A DNA stretch of 13,249 nucleotides from Treponema sp. (GTDB lineage Bacteria > Spirochaetota > Spirochaetia > Treponematales > Breznakiellaceae). The position numbers and the translations under genes are program-made. Under the pieces are notes generated by a model, which was not told the origin of the DNA, searched no databases, and worked only from the letters and a program-made list of their open reading frames with translations. Positions 5,982 through 13,149 of this stretch are shown in pieces; the stretch's first letter is position 1; each line of letters starts with the position of its first letter. The stretch covers positions 1 to 13,249 of the forward strand of contig JAIRLZ010000120.1 of NCBI GenBank assembly GCA_031259035.1. The letters run 5' to 3'.

Positions 5982-6848
5982 ATGATTATCAATCACAACT
6001 TGAGCGCGATGTTCGCTGATAGGTCCCTTAAAGTTACCCAGACGCAACTGGATAAAAATATGGAAAAACTGTCAAGCGGCTTGCGCATCAATCGTGCAAG
6101 TGATGACGCTTCAGGTCTCGCTGTCTCTGAAAAGCTACGCAGTCAAATCCGCGGCTTGAATATGGCTTCTATTAATGCCCAAAACGGCATTTCCTTTATT
6201 CAGGTTACGGAAGGTTACCTTCAGGAAACGCAAGACATTCTCCAGCGCCTCCGTGAATTGGCGGTGCAGTCTTCCAACGGGATTTACACCGCGGAAGATC
6301 GTGAGCAAATTCAGGTTGAAGTTTCCGCTTTGATCGACGAGATCGACCGTATCGCATCTCACGCCCAATTCAACGGTATGAACATGCTTACCGGACGTTT
6401 TGCGCGCGCGGGAGATCAGACGGCGACCGCGACCGCTTCCATGTGGCTGCATATCGGCGCGAACATGGATCAGCGGGAACAGATTTTCATCAGCAATGTG
6501 TCTGCCAGCGGACTTAATGTCCGCGATCCGAGCGACGGTAGCTTCAACGTCAGGTTGGACCAAGCCGATTCCGCAAACAACGCAATCGGAACATTGGACG
6601 AAGCCTTGAAAAAAATCAGCAAGCAACGCGCGGATCTTGGCGCGTACCAGAACAGGCTGGAACATGCCATTCGCGGCATTGACGTCGGCGCGGAGAATTT
6701 GCAGGCTTCCGAATCCCGCATCCGTGACAGCGACATGGCTCATGAGATGGTCGGTTATACCAAGAACCAGATACTCAGCCAATCGGGAACCGCCATGCTT
6801 GCGCAGGCAAATCAGCGCAGCCAGTCGGCGCTTCAGTTGCTTCAATAA
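5982..6848 (+). CDS. flaB: flagellin FlaB, periplasmic flagellar core protein
   Basis: Structural protein of the core of spirochaete endoflagella, exported through the flagellar type III apparatus and assembled in the periplasm. The 288-residue product has the conserved D0/D1 N-terminus (MIINHNLSAMFADRSL, then NMEKLSSGLRINRASDDASGLAVSEKLRSQ in overlapping parts up to about residue 140). The C-terminus contains LGAYQNRLEHAI, ENLQASESRIRDSDMA and the end QSALQLLQ. The variable middle is short, as in spirochaete FlaB, and no signal peptide is present, as expected. AAAGGAG at 5969-5975 is 6 bases before the ATG. It is a single-gene unit between the sigma-28 promoter and the terminator at 6887-6916. 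The number (FlaB1, 2 or 3) cannot be decided from this window. Confidence 0.96.
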   Translation: MIINHNLSAMFADRSLKVTQTQLDKNMEKLSSGLRINRASDDASGLAVSEKLRSQIRGLNMASINAQNGISFIQVTEGYLQETQDILQRLRELAVQSSNGIYTAEDREQIQVEVSALIDEIDRIASHAQFNGMNMLTGRFARAGDQTATATASMWLHIGANMDQREQIFISNVSASGLNVRDPSDGSFNVRLDQADSANNAIGTLDEALKKISKQRADLGAYQNRLEHAIRGIDVGAENLQASESRIRDSDMAHEMVGYTKNQILSQSGTAMLAQANQRSQSALQLLQ

Positions 6849-6870
6849 CCAGAGGCATTGTTGTGACGCG

Positions 6871-6886
6871 GCGGCCGTCAGGCCGC
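6871..6886. repeat. GCGGCC hairpin before the flaB terminator
   Basis: GCGGCC (6871-6876) pairs perfectly with GGCCGC (6881-6886) around GTCA. It is followed by the A run that begins the main terminator, and so forms a tandem hairpin with it. Confidence 0.6.
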
Positions 6887-6916
6887 AAAAAAGCCGCCCT
6901 TTGGGGCGGTTTTTTT
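6887..6916. terminator. bidirectional terminator between flaB and the RND gene
   Basis: CCGCCC (6894-6899) pairs with GGGCGG (6904-6909) around TTTG. Six A precede the stem and seven T follow it, so it can terminate transcripts from both sides. The TAA of the minus-strand RND gene (6917-6915) lies in the T run. Confidence 0.9.
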
Positions 6917-9900
6917 ATGCGCCGGCGCCGCGGCGTTGGGCGCCGCCTTCAATGCGTCGGCGCCGCTTCTTTTCGCTTCGCGCGTTTAACAGGGAGTACA
7001 TGATAGGCGTTACGAGCAGGGTCATAAAAAAGCTCACCGAAAGCCCGCCCACAAAGGTTTTGCCAATGGGTTGAATGGTGTCGGCGCCTTGTCCGGGAAA
7101 GAAGGCTATGGGTATCATGCCGAGAATGGTGGTAAGCCCGGTCATCATAATGGGGCGCAGCCGGTTGCGCCCCGCCTCAATGCAGGCTTCGCGCAGGGCA
7201 TACCCTCGCGAACGCAAGGTGTTGGTATAGTCCACCAGCACGATGCCGTTGTTCACCACCACGCCGACCAGCGCCACGATGCCCACCGCGGAAAACACGG
7301 ACATGGCTTCGTTGCCGATTTTGTATATCCATATTACGCCGATAAAAAGGAGCGGAATGGAAAAGAAAATGATGATTGGATCGACAAAAGATTCAAATTG
7401 GCTTGCCATAAGGCCGAACACCATGAAGACAGCCGCCGCTATGATAAAAATGAACTTGCCCGAATATTCGCGTATCTGTTGCGCCTCTCCCGCGTACCTC
7501 ACGGCGACGCCTTCACGCGGCACGTAGCGCTCCTGTATTGTCTCCTCAAGCCGCCGCTGCATGTCGGTCGCGGCAATGCCGCCGGACAATTCGCCGGAAA
7601 CGCGGACGACCCGCTCCTGATTCTCGCGGCGGATTGAAGAAGGGGAGCGGCTTTCAGTGATGCGGACGAGATTCGCAAGGCTTATGCGATCCCCGGTTCG
7701 GTTCATCACAAAAAGCGCGTCAAGGTTCGGTACGCCCCGGCGGTCGCTGTCCCTGAGCGTCACGTCTACGTTGATGATGCGGTCGCCTTGGGTGATGGTT
7801 GTCGCCGTCGCGCCGTCCGCCGCTAGGCGGATTTCGTTTGCAATGGCGGACAGAGACACACCCAGCGCGTTTGCCCGCTCGCGGTCGATTTCTATCAGCA
7901 GTTGGGGAGCGCCCTCATTGATGTTGATCGCCGGATTCTCAATTTCAGGCAGATATTGCGTTATGACATCCCTGATTTCTCCAGCGGCGATCATAAGCTC
8001 GTCCGCGTCTCGTGAGGTGAGCGTAATATCAATCGCCGATGCGCCGCCCATAGAGCGCCCGGCGCGGAAGGCGGCTTGTATGCCCGGCAGATTGTTCAGG
8101 TACGGGGTAAGCTTTCTGATAATGTCACTCGGCGTGTCGGTCTGCTCCGCGGGAGGCGGCAGGGTTATCTGGATGGCGCCGCTGCCGTTCCGCCGCGCGG
8201 TGAGAATGATGTTCCGGTAGTTCGTTACATGCTCTTTGACGAGATTTTCCATGTCTTTCAACGCGCGTTCCATGACGCCAACGGGCGTTCCCTGGGGCAT
8301 GGTGACGTTCAATGTCGCCGTATCGTCAATACGACTGCGAATAAACATGTTCATGCCGATTCCATTGAACTGCATGAACGAAAAGACGAGGATCGCCAGC
8401 GTCAGCGTCAGCGTCAAAAACCGGTGATCGAGGCAGTACTCAATGGCGAGTGAATAGGCGTTGTCGATGGCGGCAAACGCCTTTTCAGTTCCTTCGTCAA
8501 TGGCACGGAGCCACTTGAAGCGCAACGGCTTCTGCACACGGGTGTCAAGGCGCAGGATAGAGCCGCAGAGCGCAGGCACCAATGTAATCGCCACCGCAAG
8601 CGAGCAGACAAGGGAGATCACCACCGTGAAGATCAGGTCGCTGAAAAGCTGCCCCATGTCTTCAAGGTCGTTCTTCCAGATGATAAGCGGGATAAAAACG
8701 CAGAGGGTCGTTGTGGTTGAGGTGATGATAGCCCTGAGCATCTCGCGGCTGCCGAGAATGGCGGCGACTTCGCTTTTCGCCCCCCGCAGCCGGTACTTGT
8801 GGATATTGTCAAGAATGACGATGGAGGCGTCCACGGTCATGCCGAGTCCAAGTATGAGACCCGTCATGGTTAGAAGGTTGAGCGTCAAGCCGAATACGGT
8901 CATAAACATGAGGGTCAAAAGGATCGATATGGGTATGGAAAGCCCAATTACAATAGTTCCTTTTATGTTGCGCAGGAATATAAAAATGATGATCATGGCG
9001 AGGATGGCGCCCTCAAAGGCGTTCTGATACACTTGATCGAGCGTTGCGCTGATAAGCGTGGTGTTGTCGGAAAGTACGCCCAAAGAGATGCCCTGGGGCA
9101 GCCCCGCGTTTATCTCGCCAAGCGCGTCGCGCACTCCCCGCGCGACGCGCACTTGATTGCCGTCGCTTTCGCTTGTCACCTGTATGTAGACGCCGGTTTG
9201 CCCGTTTACGGACACACGCGCCGCGTCCTCGTTGTACGATACGCTTACATCGGCGATGTCTTCAAGCCGCGCCACATTGGAACGATTTGTCCGCCCGCCG
9301 TCTGAAAGCGGCGATACGGTTTTTACCACAAGCCGTTTTATCTGATTGGCGCTCTTGAGTTCCTGCGTTGTAAGAAGCTGGTACTCCCTCTCCCCGCGCC
9401 GCAGGTTGCCGCCCGAAGAAAGGATGCTCTGCCCTCGCAACGCCGCGCTCACGTCGCTCAATGTGAGGTCGAACGCCGCAAGCCTGTTCTGGGAAACCGC
9501 CACCTTTACGATCTGAATTGTACCGCCCGTAATCTCGGCGGCGGCCACGCCGTCAATGCGCTGGACGCTTGGAAGTATTTCGTTTTCCGCAAAAAGCCGC
9601 AGTTGGTCGGGCGGGTAATTGCCCTGCACCACCAGCCGCATGATGGGCATAGCGGACATATCGAAACGCCTCACTGTGGGAGCGCCGGCGTCGTCAGGCA
9701 AACGGTTTGCCACGCGGTTCAGTAAGGTTTGGGCGTCGTTCATCGCTTTGTCCATGTCCGTGCCGTACGCAAAGTTCAAATTGATGTTGCTGCTTTCAAA
9801 CGAGGAATTGCTGGTCATGTTCGTAAGCCCTCGCGAAGCCGCGAGCGCGCGTTCCAAAGGTATGGTGATATTCCGCTCCACATCCGCGGCTCCCGCCCCG

Positions 9901-10055
9901 GGAAAACTGGTGTATACAGACAGGACGGGACGCTCGGTGGAAGGGTACAGATCAACCGCTATATTTGGCGCCAGCGTCGCGGCTATGCCCATAAAAAGGG
10001 CATAGAGGACAATGATCGTTACTGGATGTTTTACCGAATAGCCGGCTATGTTCAT
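6915..10055 (-). CDS. RND-family inner-membrane efflux transporter (AcrB/MexB type)
   Basis: A 1046-residue proton-driven pump of the hydrophobe/amphiphile efflux class, normally a trimer working with a periplasmic adaptor and an outer-membrane channel. The duplicated layout is visible. TM1 (about residues 10-30) is followed by the first periplasmic loop (to about 340), TM2-6 (about 340-500), TM7 near 548-562, a second loop, and TM8-12 up to about 1025. The proton-relay position in TM4 reads TVDASIVILDN: Asp409 is kept, but the second Asp of AcrB (D407/D408) is Ala410. In TM10 the AcrB Lys position is Asn in VVVNNGIVLVDY. Both variants occur in non-enterobacterial RND pumps. The ATG at 10055 is 7 bases after the rubredoxin stop and has only a poor Shine-Dalgarno, so translational coupling is likely. 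No adaptor or TolC-like gene is in the window. The substrate is unknown. Confidence 0.93.
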   Translation of the reverse strand: MNIAGYSVKHPVTIIVLYALFMGIAATLAPNIAVDLYPSTERPVLSVYTSFPGAGAADVERNITIPLERALAASRGLTNMTSNSSFESSNINLNFAYGTDMDKAMNDAQTLLNRVANRLPDDAGAPTVRRFDMSAMPIMRLVVQGNYPPDQLRLFAENEILPSVQRIDGVAAAEITGGTIQIVKVAVSQNRLAAFDLTLSDVSAALRGQSILSSGGNLRRGEREYQLLTTQELKSANQIKRLVVKTVSPLSDGGRTNRSNVARLEDIADVSVSYNEDAARVSVNGQTGVYIQVTSESDGNQVRVARGVRDALGEINAGLPQGISLGVLSDNTTLISATLDQVYQNAFEGAILAMIIIFIFLRNIKGTIVIGLSIPISILLTLMFMTVFGLTLNLLTMTGLILGLGMTVDASIVILDNIHKYRLRGAKSEVAAILGSREMLRAIITSTTTTLCVFIPLIIWKNDLEDMGQLFSDLIFTVVISLVCSLAVAITLVPALCGSILRLDTRVQKPLRFKWLRAIDEGTEKAFAAIDNAYSLAIEYCLDHRFLTLTLTLAILVFSFMQFNGIGMNMFIRSRIDDTATLNVTMPQGTPVGVMERALKDMENLVKEHVTNYRNIILTARRNGSGAIQITLPPPAEQTDTPSDIIRKLTPYLNNLPGIQAAFRAGRSMGGASAIDITLTSRDADELMIAAGEIRDVITQYLPEIENPAININEGAPQLLIEIDRERANALGVSLSAIANEIRLAADGATATTITQGDRIINVDVTLRDSDRRGVPNLDALFVMNRTGDRISLANLVRITESRSPSSIRRENQERVVRVSGELSGGIAATDMQRRLEETIQERYVPREGVAVRYAGEAQQIREYSGKFIFIIAAAVFMVFGLMASQFESFVDPIIIFFSIPLLFIGVIWIYKIGNEAMSVFSAVGIVALVGVVVNNGIVLVDYTNTLRSRGYALREACIEAGRNRLRPIMMTGLTTILGMIPIAFFPGQGADTIQPIGKTFVGGLSVSFFMTLLVTPIMYSLLNARSEKKRRRRIEGGAQRRGAGA

Positions 10056-10062
10056 TCAGCCG

Positions 10063-10224
10063 TCAATCCAGCGGCGAGAAATTCTCTTTTCCCACGCCGC
10101 ATGCGGGGCATGCCCAATCGTCAGGTATGTCTTCAAACGCCGTTCCGGGTCTAACGCCGCTGTCAGGATCGCCTTCTTTCGGATCGTAAATGTATCCGCA
10201 TAAATTACATACATATTTTTTCAT
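10063..10224 (-). CDS. rubredoxin
   Basis: Small one-iron electron carrier of 53 residues, the usual donor to superoxide reductase in anaerobes. The two iron-binding knuckles are CNLCG (about residues 6-10) and CPACG (about 39-43), with the conserved YIYDPKEGDPDSGV and DIPDDWACP between them. The frame extends upstream to 10266, but the ATG at 10224 has GGAGG 8 bases before it (10237-10233) and gives the standard MKKYVC start. It lies downstream of the desulfoferrodoxin gene on the same strand, separated by 221 bases of hairpin-rich DNA, and 7 bases upstream of the RND gene. Confidence 0.96.
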   Translation of the reverse strand: MKKYVCNLCGYIYDPKEGDPDSGVRPGTAFEDIPDDWACPACGVGKENFSPLD

Positions 10225-10285
10225 ACTATCAACCTCCATTAGCGGACGGCTGAACCGCCGCCGCATTCATTGAATGGGCTTGTTT

Positions 10286-10322
10286 GGCAACCCGGTTGGT
10301 TGCCGGCTAACCTACGGTTAGC
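10286..10322. repeat. two adjacent short hairpins
   Basis: GGCAACC (10286-10292) pairs with GGTTGCC (10298-10304). Next to it GCTAACC (10306-10312) pairs with GGTTAGC (10316-10322) around TAC. Both are perfect 7-bp stems in the leader between desulfoferrodoxin and rubredoxin. Confidence 0.65.
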
Positions 10323-10332
10323 TTCCGTCTCT

Positions 10333-10387
10333 TGCAATTTCCCGCCAGTGAACCAAGCGGTTCACTGGCGGCGAAATTGCATTTTTT
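10333..10387. repeat. 22-bp hairpin followed by T6 on the plus strand
   Basis: Arms 10333-10354 and 10359-10381 are complementary over 22 pairs with one extra G in the right arm, around an AAGC loop. T6 follows at 10382-10387 on the plus strand, giving terminator shape in that orientation. The flanking genes are on the minus strand, where no T run follows, so there it would be an RNA stabilising or processing structure rather than a terminator. Confidence 0.75.
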
Positions 10388-10445
10388 CATACGGAATGTA
10401 TTCGGCAACTGAGGCTTCCGAACAACTCTAATATAAGCGCGTCCG

Positions 10446-10826
10446 CTAACGCGCGCTCCAAAGCCCGTGCAGGGTGCAATATTCACGGACAACAACGTTC
10501 TCCGCTTGCACCGCGAAAACAGCTTCCGGTTTTTCGCCGGGCTTCAGGATTTTTTTGTAAGAAATGCCGTCCGCCAGCAGTTCTATCCACGCGATGTGGT
10601 GCTTTTCTTCCATAGGATGAATCGCCGATCCGACAACCGCCTTCCAGCCGCCGTCAACCTTCTCAACAACCGGAATATGTTTTTCCTTCGCCGCATCCAC
10701 CGTATTTTCAACAAGCGCCTGCATGGGCTGCTGCCCGCAACATACCGGATCGCAACCGCTTCCCCACAACACTTCAACCACGGCGCCGCATACGCCACAC
10801 TTGAACACATCAAATTGTTTTGCCAT
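10446..10826 (-). CDS. dfx: desulfoferrodoxin, class I superoxide reductase
   Basis: Reduces superoxide to hydrogen peroxide without releasing oxygen, a cytoplasmic defence typical of anaerobes. The 126-residue protein has both iron domains. The N-terminal desulforedoxin domain has Cys10 and Cys13 (KCGVCG) and Cys29-Cys30 (PVCCG) for centre I. The neelaredoxin domain has Glu48-Lys49-His50 (EKHIP), His70 (AIHPM), His76 (EEKHH), Cys117 and His120 (YCTLHG) for catalytic centre II. All ligands are present. Treponema pallidum neelaredoxin lacks centre I, so this is the fuller form. The ATG at 10826 follows AGGAG (10836-10832) by 5 bases; the upstream extension to 10892 lacks family similarity. A promoter with an internal dyad lies at 10923-10951, and rubredoxin is the next gene on the strand. 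Confidence 0.96.
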   Translation of the reverse strand: MAKQFDVFKCGVCGAVVEVLWGSGCDPVCCGQQPMQALVENTVDAAKEKHIPVVEKVDGGWKAVVGSAIHPMEEKHHIAWIELLADGISYKKILKPGEKPEAVFAVQAENVVVREYCTLHGLWSAR

Positions 10827-10922
10827 AAACTCTCCTTCTCCATATTTAAGTGGAAAGCGGGCTTTGACCGCTTTTCCCCACGCCTGCTCCAAAACCCTTG
10901 AGTGTTAAAACAGGCTGTCTTA

Positions 10923-10951
10923 AATATAACCTAATATGTTATAAATAACAA
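10923..10951 (-). promoter_or_regulatory. desulfoferrodoxin promoter with operator-like dyad
   Basis: On the minus strand, TTGTTA (10951-10946) and TATATT (10928-10923) are 17 bases apart. A 19-base dyad, TATAAC-N7-GTTATA (10925-10943), fills the spacer and overlaps the -10 box, the usual position for a repressor. The AT-rich TATAAC/GTTATA halves resemble PerR/Fur-type boxes but are not an exact match. The leader would be about 90 bases. Confidence 0.6.
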
Positions 10952-11103
10952 CTTGCCCCAAAAGCCGGTTACACCGCTTCGCCGCTTCGCTTGAGAATAT
11001 GCGTTCGGCGCGCCTCCTTTTGATGCGGCGCCTCGGTTTCCGAACCGGCTTCAAAATCTGATGCGCCGTTTAAGCGGCTCGCATAATTTATTAAAAGAAC
11101 TAC

Positions 11104-11132
11104 TTGCAAAAAAATTTGAAAGGGAGTATACT
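11104..11132 (+). promoter_or_regulatory. sigma-70-type promoter of the small exported protein
   Basis: TTGCAA (11104-11109) and TATACT (11127-11132) are exactly 17 bases apart. The expected start near 11139 leaves a leader of about 26 bases with a strong ribosome binding site. Confidence 0.7.
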
Positions 11133-11164
11133 TGTTTTAATTTACTTTATTTTTGGAGGTCTCG

Positions 11165-11602
11165 ATGAAAAAACTTTCTTTTGTCATTTTGATAAACATG
11201 GCGTTTGCGGCCCTGTCGCTCTTTGCTCAGGACGCGCAAGATTCTAGCGGCGACTTCTATTATGTAAAAGTTCCCATTGCAAAGATATATTCTTATTCAA
11301 AAGGGTATGTTGTCACTTACAATGTAGGAACCTACGGAACCGAGCTTGATACGGTGTACATTCCGACTTCATGGTTCTCAACAAAAGAAAACAAGGCGGT
11401 TCTTATTGAGATGAAAGCGACTCCTGTAGTTCCGAACATTACTGTATACTATCGAGATGGAGCGTTCGCTCACGTAAAACTGTATGTAAAAGCGAACTAT
11501 AGCGATCCTTCTTGGGGTTATATGCCCTTGCAGGTGAATCTAGACGACCGTTTTGAGAATGTCACGGATGTTTCACTCAAGTTCAGCATCGCAAAAGAAT
11601 GA
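11165..11602 (+). CDS. small exported protein, conserved treponemal type
   Basis: A 145-residue protein with an N-terminal signal peptide (MKKLSFVILINMAFAALSLFA, positive start, hydrophobic core, cleavage likely after the Ala of SLFA-Q). There is no lipobox Cys and no further membrane segment, so it is probably periplasmic. The ATG at 11165 follows GGAGG (11155-11159) by 5 bases; the upstream TTG at 11153 overlaps that site and is rejected. The mature part is rich in beta-forming residues, with YYVKVPIAKIYSYSKGYVV near its start, YIPTSWF in the middle, VYYRDGAFAHVKLYV later and DDRFENVTDVSLKF at the end. It resembles, from memory, small uncharacterised treponemal exported proteins with the same blocks. 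The function is unknown. It has its own promoter and no operon partner. Confidence 0.8.
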   Translation: MKKLSFVILINMAFAALSLFAQDAQDSSGDFYYVKVPIAKIYSYSKGYVVTYNVGTYGTELDTVYIPTSWFSTKENKAVLIEMKATPVVPNITVYYRDGAFAHVKLYVKANYSDPSWGYMPLQVNLDDRFENVTDVSLKFSIAKE

Positions 11603-11606
11603 GCCT

Positions 11607-11659
11607 CCGCGTGGCAGAGCGCAAACTGTGTTTGCGTACAAACACAGTTTGCGACGCGG
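11607..11659. terminator. long hairpin after the small exported protein gene
   Basis: A perfect 15-bp stem (11620-11634 with 11639-11653, loop CGTA) is extended by CCGCGT (11607-11612) with ACGCGG (11654-11659) across a 7-base bulge. It begins 5 bases after the stop codon, so it probably caps the transcript, although no T run follows. Confidence 0.5.
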
Positions 11660-11682
11660 CATCTTAAACGTCGCATTGGTTT

Positions 11683-11902
11683 GAACCTTCGGTTCGACCT
11701 GCAAGGAAATTTTATAATACCGCTGGCTTAACGCCAAAACCCTGTAAGCGTCGTCCGCGGCAAGTGTGAATCGAATATTCGGCGGGATATTAAACCAGAC
11801 GGTGTGAATGAACCACCCCGCCCCAAGGGGTGGAGTGTCTTGTAAGCGTTGCATTATTTACAAGGTTCGGCGAACCTTCGGTTCGACTGTAAGGAAATAT
11901 TT
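11683..11902 (+). repeat. two direct copies of a GAACCTTCGGTTCGA unit
   Basis: Unit A starts at 11683 and unit B at 11872. Both read GAACCTTCGGTTCGA, then CCTGCAAGGAAATT in A or CTGTAAGGAAATAT in B, about 30 similar bases each. Each core folds as GAACC-TTC-GGTTC. Related cores lie near 3124 and 4358-4386. Confidence 0.75.
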
Positions 11903-12023
11903 AACGGTGATGGTTTGCGGAGCAAACCCGTCTACTACCATTTTTGTTGGCGTTGCTATAATGCCAACCGCCCCAAGGGGCGGGGTATTAGACCCCACTG
12001 CGAATAAAGGCGGATGTAAGGTG

Positions 12024-12068
12024 AGGCTGTTTCAAAACGCGCCTTATGGCGTCAGTTTTGAAATAGCC
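12024..12068. repeat. dispersed palindromic element, copy 2 (inverted)
   Basis: Arms AGGCTGTTTCAAAAC (12024-12038) and GTTTTGAAATAGCC (12055-12068) pair throughout with one G-T wobble and enclose CGCC-TTAT-GGCG. Read on the minus strand it matches copy 1 (3202-3246) at 37 of 45 positions, including the TG bulge and the inner stem. It ends 30 bases before the nrnA start. Confidence 0.85.
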
Positions 12069-12098
12069 CGGCGCTGACACGCCGTTAGAAAGATTGGA

Positions 12099-13094
12099 AT
12101 GTCTATACCTGTCCCTCAAGAACTGCTTGACTTTATCAGAAAACATAAAAAATTTATCATAACCGGTCATAAAGAGCCGGACGGCGATTGCGTTGGAAGC
12201 CAGCTTGCTATGGCTTCGGTGTTGAAACGTCTGGGCAAAGAGGTTGTTGTTTGTTCAGCCGGACCTTTTAGGCGCGGCGAGATTTCAGCGTATCAAGACC
12301 GTTTTGCGGATGCCGTGAGAGACGAGGATCGGCTGGGCGCGGCGGTCGTCATCATGGACTGCTCCACGGTGAACCGTACCGGCGATTTGAAAGAGCGTAT
12401 CGAAGGGTTGCCCACAGCCATTGTCGACCACCACGAGGGCGGAAACCACCGCGCCAGCTCCCAAGAAAATCCCGTGTTTATCGATCCGTCCGCCCCATCC
12501 GTAACCTTTCTGATCCTCGCCCTGATCGAATCATTGGGGCTTGCTCCAACCGAAGAAGAGGCGAAACTGTTGTTTCTCGGGCTTTGTACGGACACCGGAT
12601 TCTTCCGTCACGTTGATTCAACAGGATATGAAACGTTTGCCTATGCGTCCCGCCTCATAAAAGCGGGGGCGAATCCGAAAGAGACGTTCCGTTTTATAAA
12701 TGGCGGCAAGAGCTTCGCCTCGCGCCGCTTTCTGGGTGTCCTTTTAGCCGGTTCCCGGCAGTATTTTGATGGAAAACTCATCCTTGCTACAGAAGAATAC
12801 CATGAAAGCCGGCGTTTCGGGCTTGAAAACAGAGATTCGGACACCCTGTACCGGCTTTTGCAGACTGTGGACGGAGTGGAAGTCGCCATGTTCATCAGGC
12901 AGGAGACGCCGGTGAGTTGCAGCGTGGGTCTGCGTTCACTGGACAAGATCGACGTCTCCGCCATAGCCGCCGCTTTTGGCGGCGGCGGGCATAAGAACGC
13001 GGCCGGAGTGACCCTGAAAGGAACCATCCGAACCATCCGCCCGCAGTTTCTGGACGTATTTGAGAAAATTTTCCGCCGCGGGCGGGACGCATGA
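12099..13094 (+). CDS. nrnA: DHH/DHHA1 phosphoesterase, NrnA type
   Basis: Likely a bifunctional enzyme that degrades short RNA oligonucleotides and dephosphorylates pAp, using Mn2+ in the cytoplasm. The 331-residue length is normal for NrnA. Motifs are complete: HKEPDGD with His24, Asp28 and Asp30; VIMDCS with Asp87; DHH at 110-112; CTDTG with Asp165; and GGGGHKNAAG (294-303) of the DHHA1 substrate domain. Spirochaetes generally lack Orn-type nanoRNase, which fits this gene supplying that role; c-di-NMP or pGpG breakdown is also possible in the family. The ATG at 12099 has only a weak AGAAAG upstream, but it gives the expected N-terminus with a short helix before the first motif. It is preceded by the repeat-rich spacer and followed by a hairpin cluster. 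Confidence 0.92.
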   Translation: MSIPVPQELLDFIRKHKKFIITGHKEPDGDCVGSQLAMASVLKRLGKEVVVCSAGPFRRGEISAYQDRFADAVRDEDRLGAAVVIMDCSTVNRTGDLKERIEGLPTAIVDHHEGGNHRASSQENPVFIDPSAPSVTFLILALIESLGLAPTEEEAKLLFLGLCTDTGFFRHVDSTGYETFAYASRLIKAGANPKETFRFINGGKSFASRRFLGVLLAGSRQYFDGKLILATEEYHESRRFGLENRDSDTLYRLLQTVDGVEVAMFIRQETPVSCSVGLRSLDKIDVSAIAAAFGGGGHKNAAGVTLKGTIRTIRPQFLDVFEKIFRRGRDA

Positions 13095-13115
13095 AGCCGC
13101 ATTCCATAAGCGGCT
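13095..13115. repeat. hairpin directly after nrnA
   Basis: AGCCGC (13095-13100) pairs with GCGGCT (13110-13115) around 9 bases and starts at the base after the nrnA stop. CCTTATCTTCC follows instead of a clean T run. Confidence 0.5.
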
Positions 13116-13149
13116 CCTTATCTTCCTCTAGCAGCCTGTTGCGCTTGTA

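Larger units (their letters stand above)
10827..11164. other. 338-base divergent spacer
   Basis: The spacer lies between the minus-strand desulfoferrodoxin gene and the plus-strand small exported protein. It contains the two divergent promoters (10923-10951 and 11104-11132). Between them is a GC-rich stretch with the small hairpin CGGTT-TCCG-AACCG and repeated GATGCG words near 11020-11070. I see no gene in it. Confidence 0.6.
11603..12098. other. 496-base spacer packed with repeats and hairpins
   Basis: No convincing gene is present. In order it holds the long hairpin 11607-11659, repeat unit A at 11683, the CCACCCC hairpin at 11813, repeat unit B at 11872, the GTTGGC/GCCAAC hairpin (11946-11968), the CCGCCCC-AA-GGGGCGG hairpin (11968-11983), GGGGT-ATTAG-ACCCC (11982-11996) and the palindromic element copy at 12024-12068. 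Minus-strand translation around 11690-11800 (TVWFNIPPNIRFTLAADD, then YRVLALSQRYYKISLQ) looks protein-like. It has no start signal and overlaps the repeats, so it may be a gene remnant. Confidence 0.7.

Noticed and set aside
6135..6845. Long minus-strand frame opposite flaB
   Set aside because: Antisense shadow of a strongly conserved flagellin with no ribosome binding site and no plausible protein features.
7071..9027. Several plus-strand frames of 125-188 codons opposite the RND gene
   Set aside because: They are shadows of the conserved pump; their His/Arg- or Ser/Met-rich composition reflects antisense codons.
10467..10901. Plus-strand 144-codon frame opposite desulfoferrodoxin
   Set aside because: Antisense shadow of a gene with a complete set of iron ligands and a strong ribosome binding site.
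11808..12077. Plus-strand 89-codon frame in the repeat region
   Set aside because: It runs through palindromes and the dispersed element, has no ribosome binding site, and reads APRGGV twice only because the CCGCCCCAAGGGG hairpin recurs.
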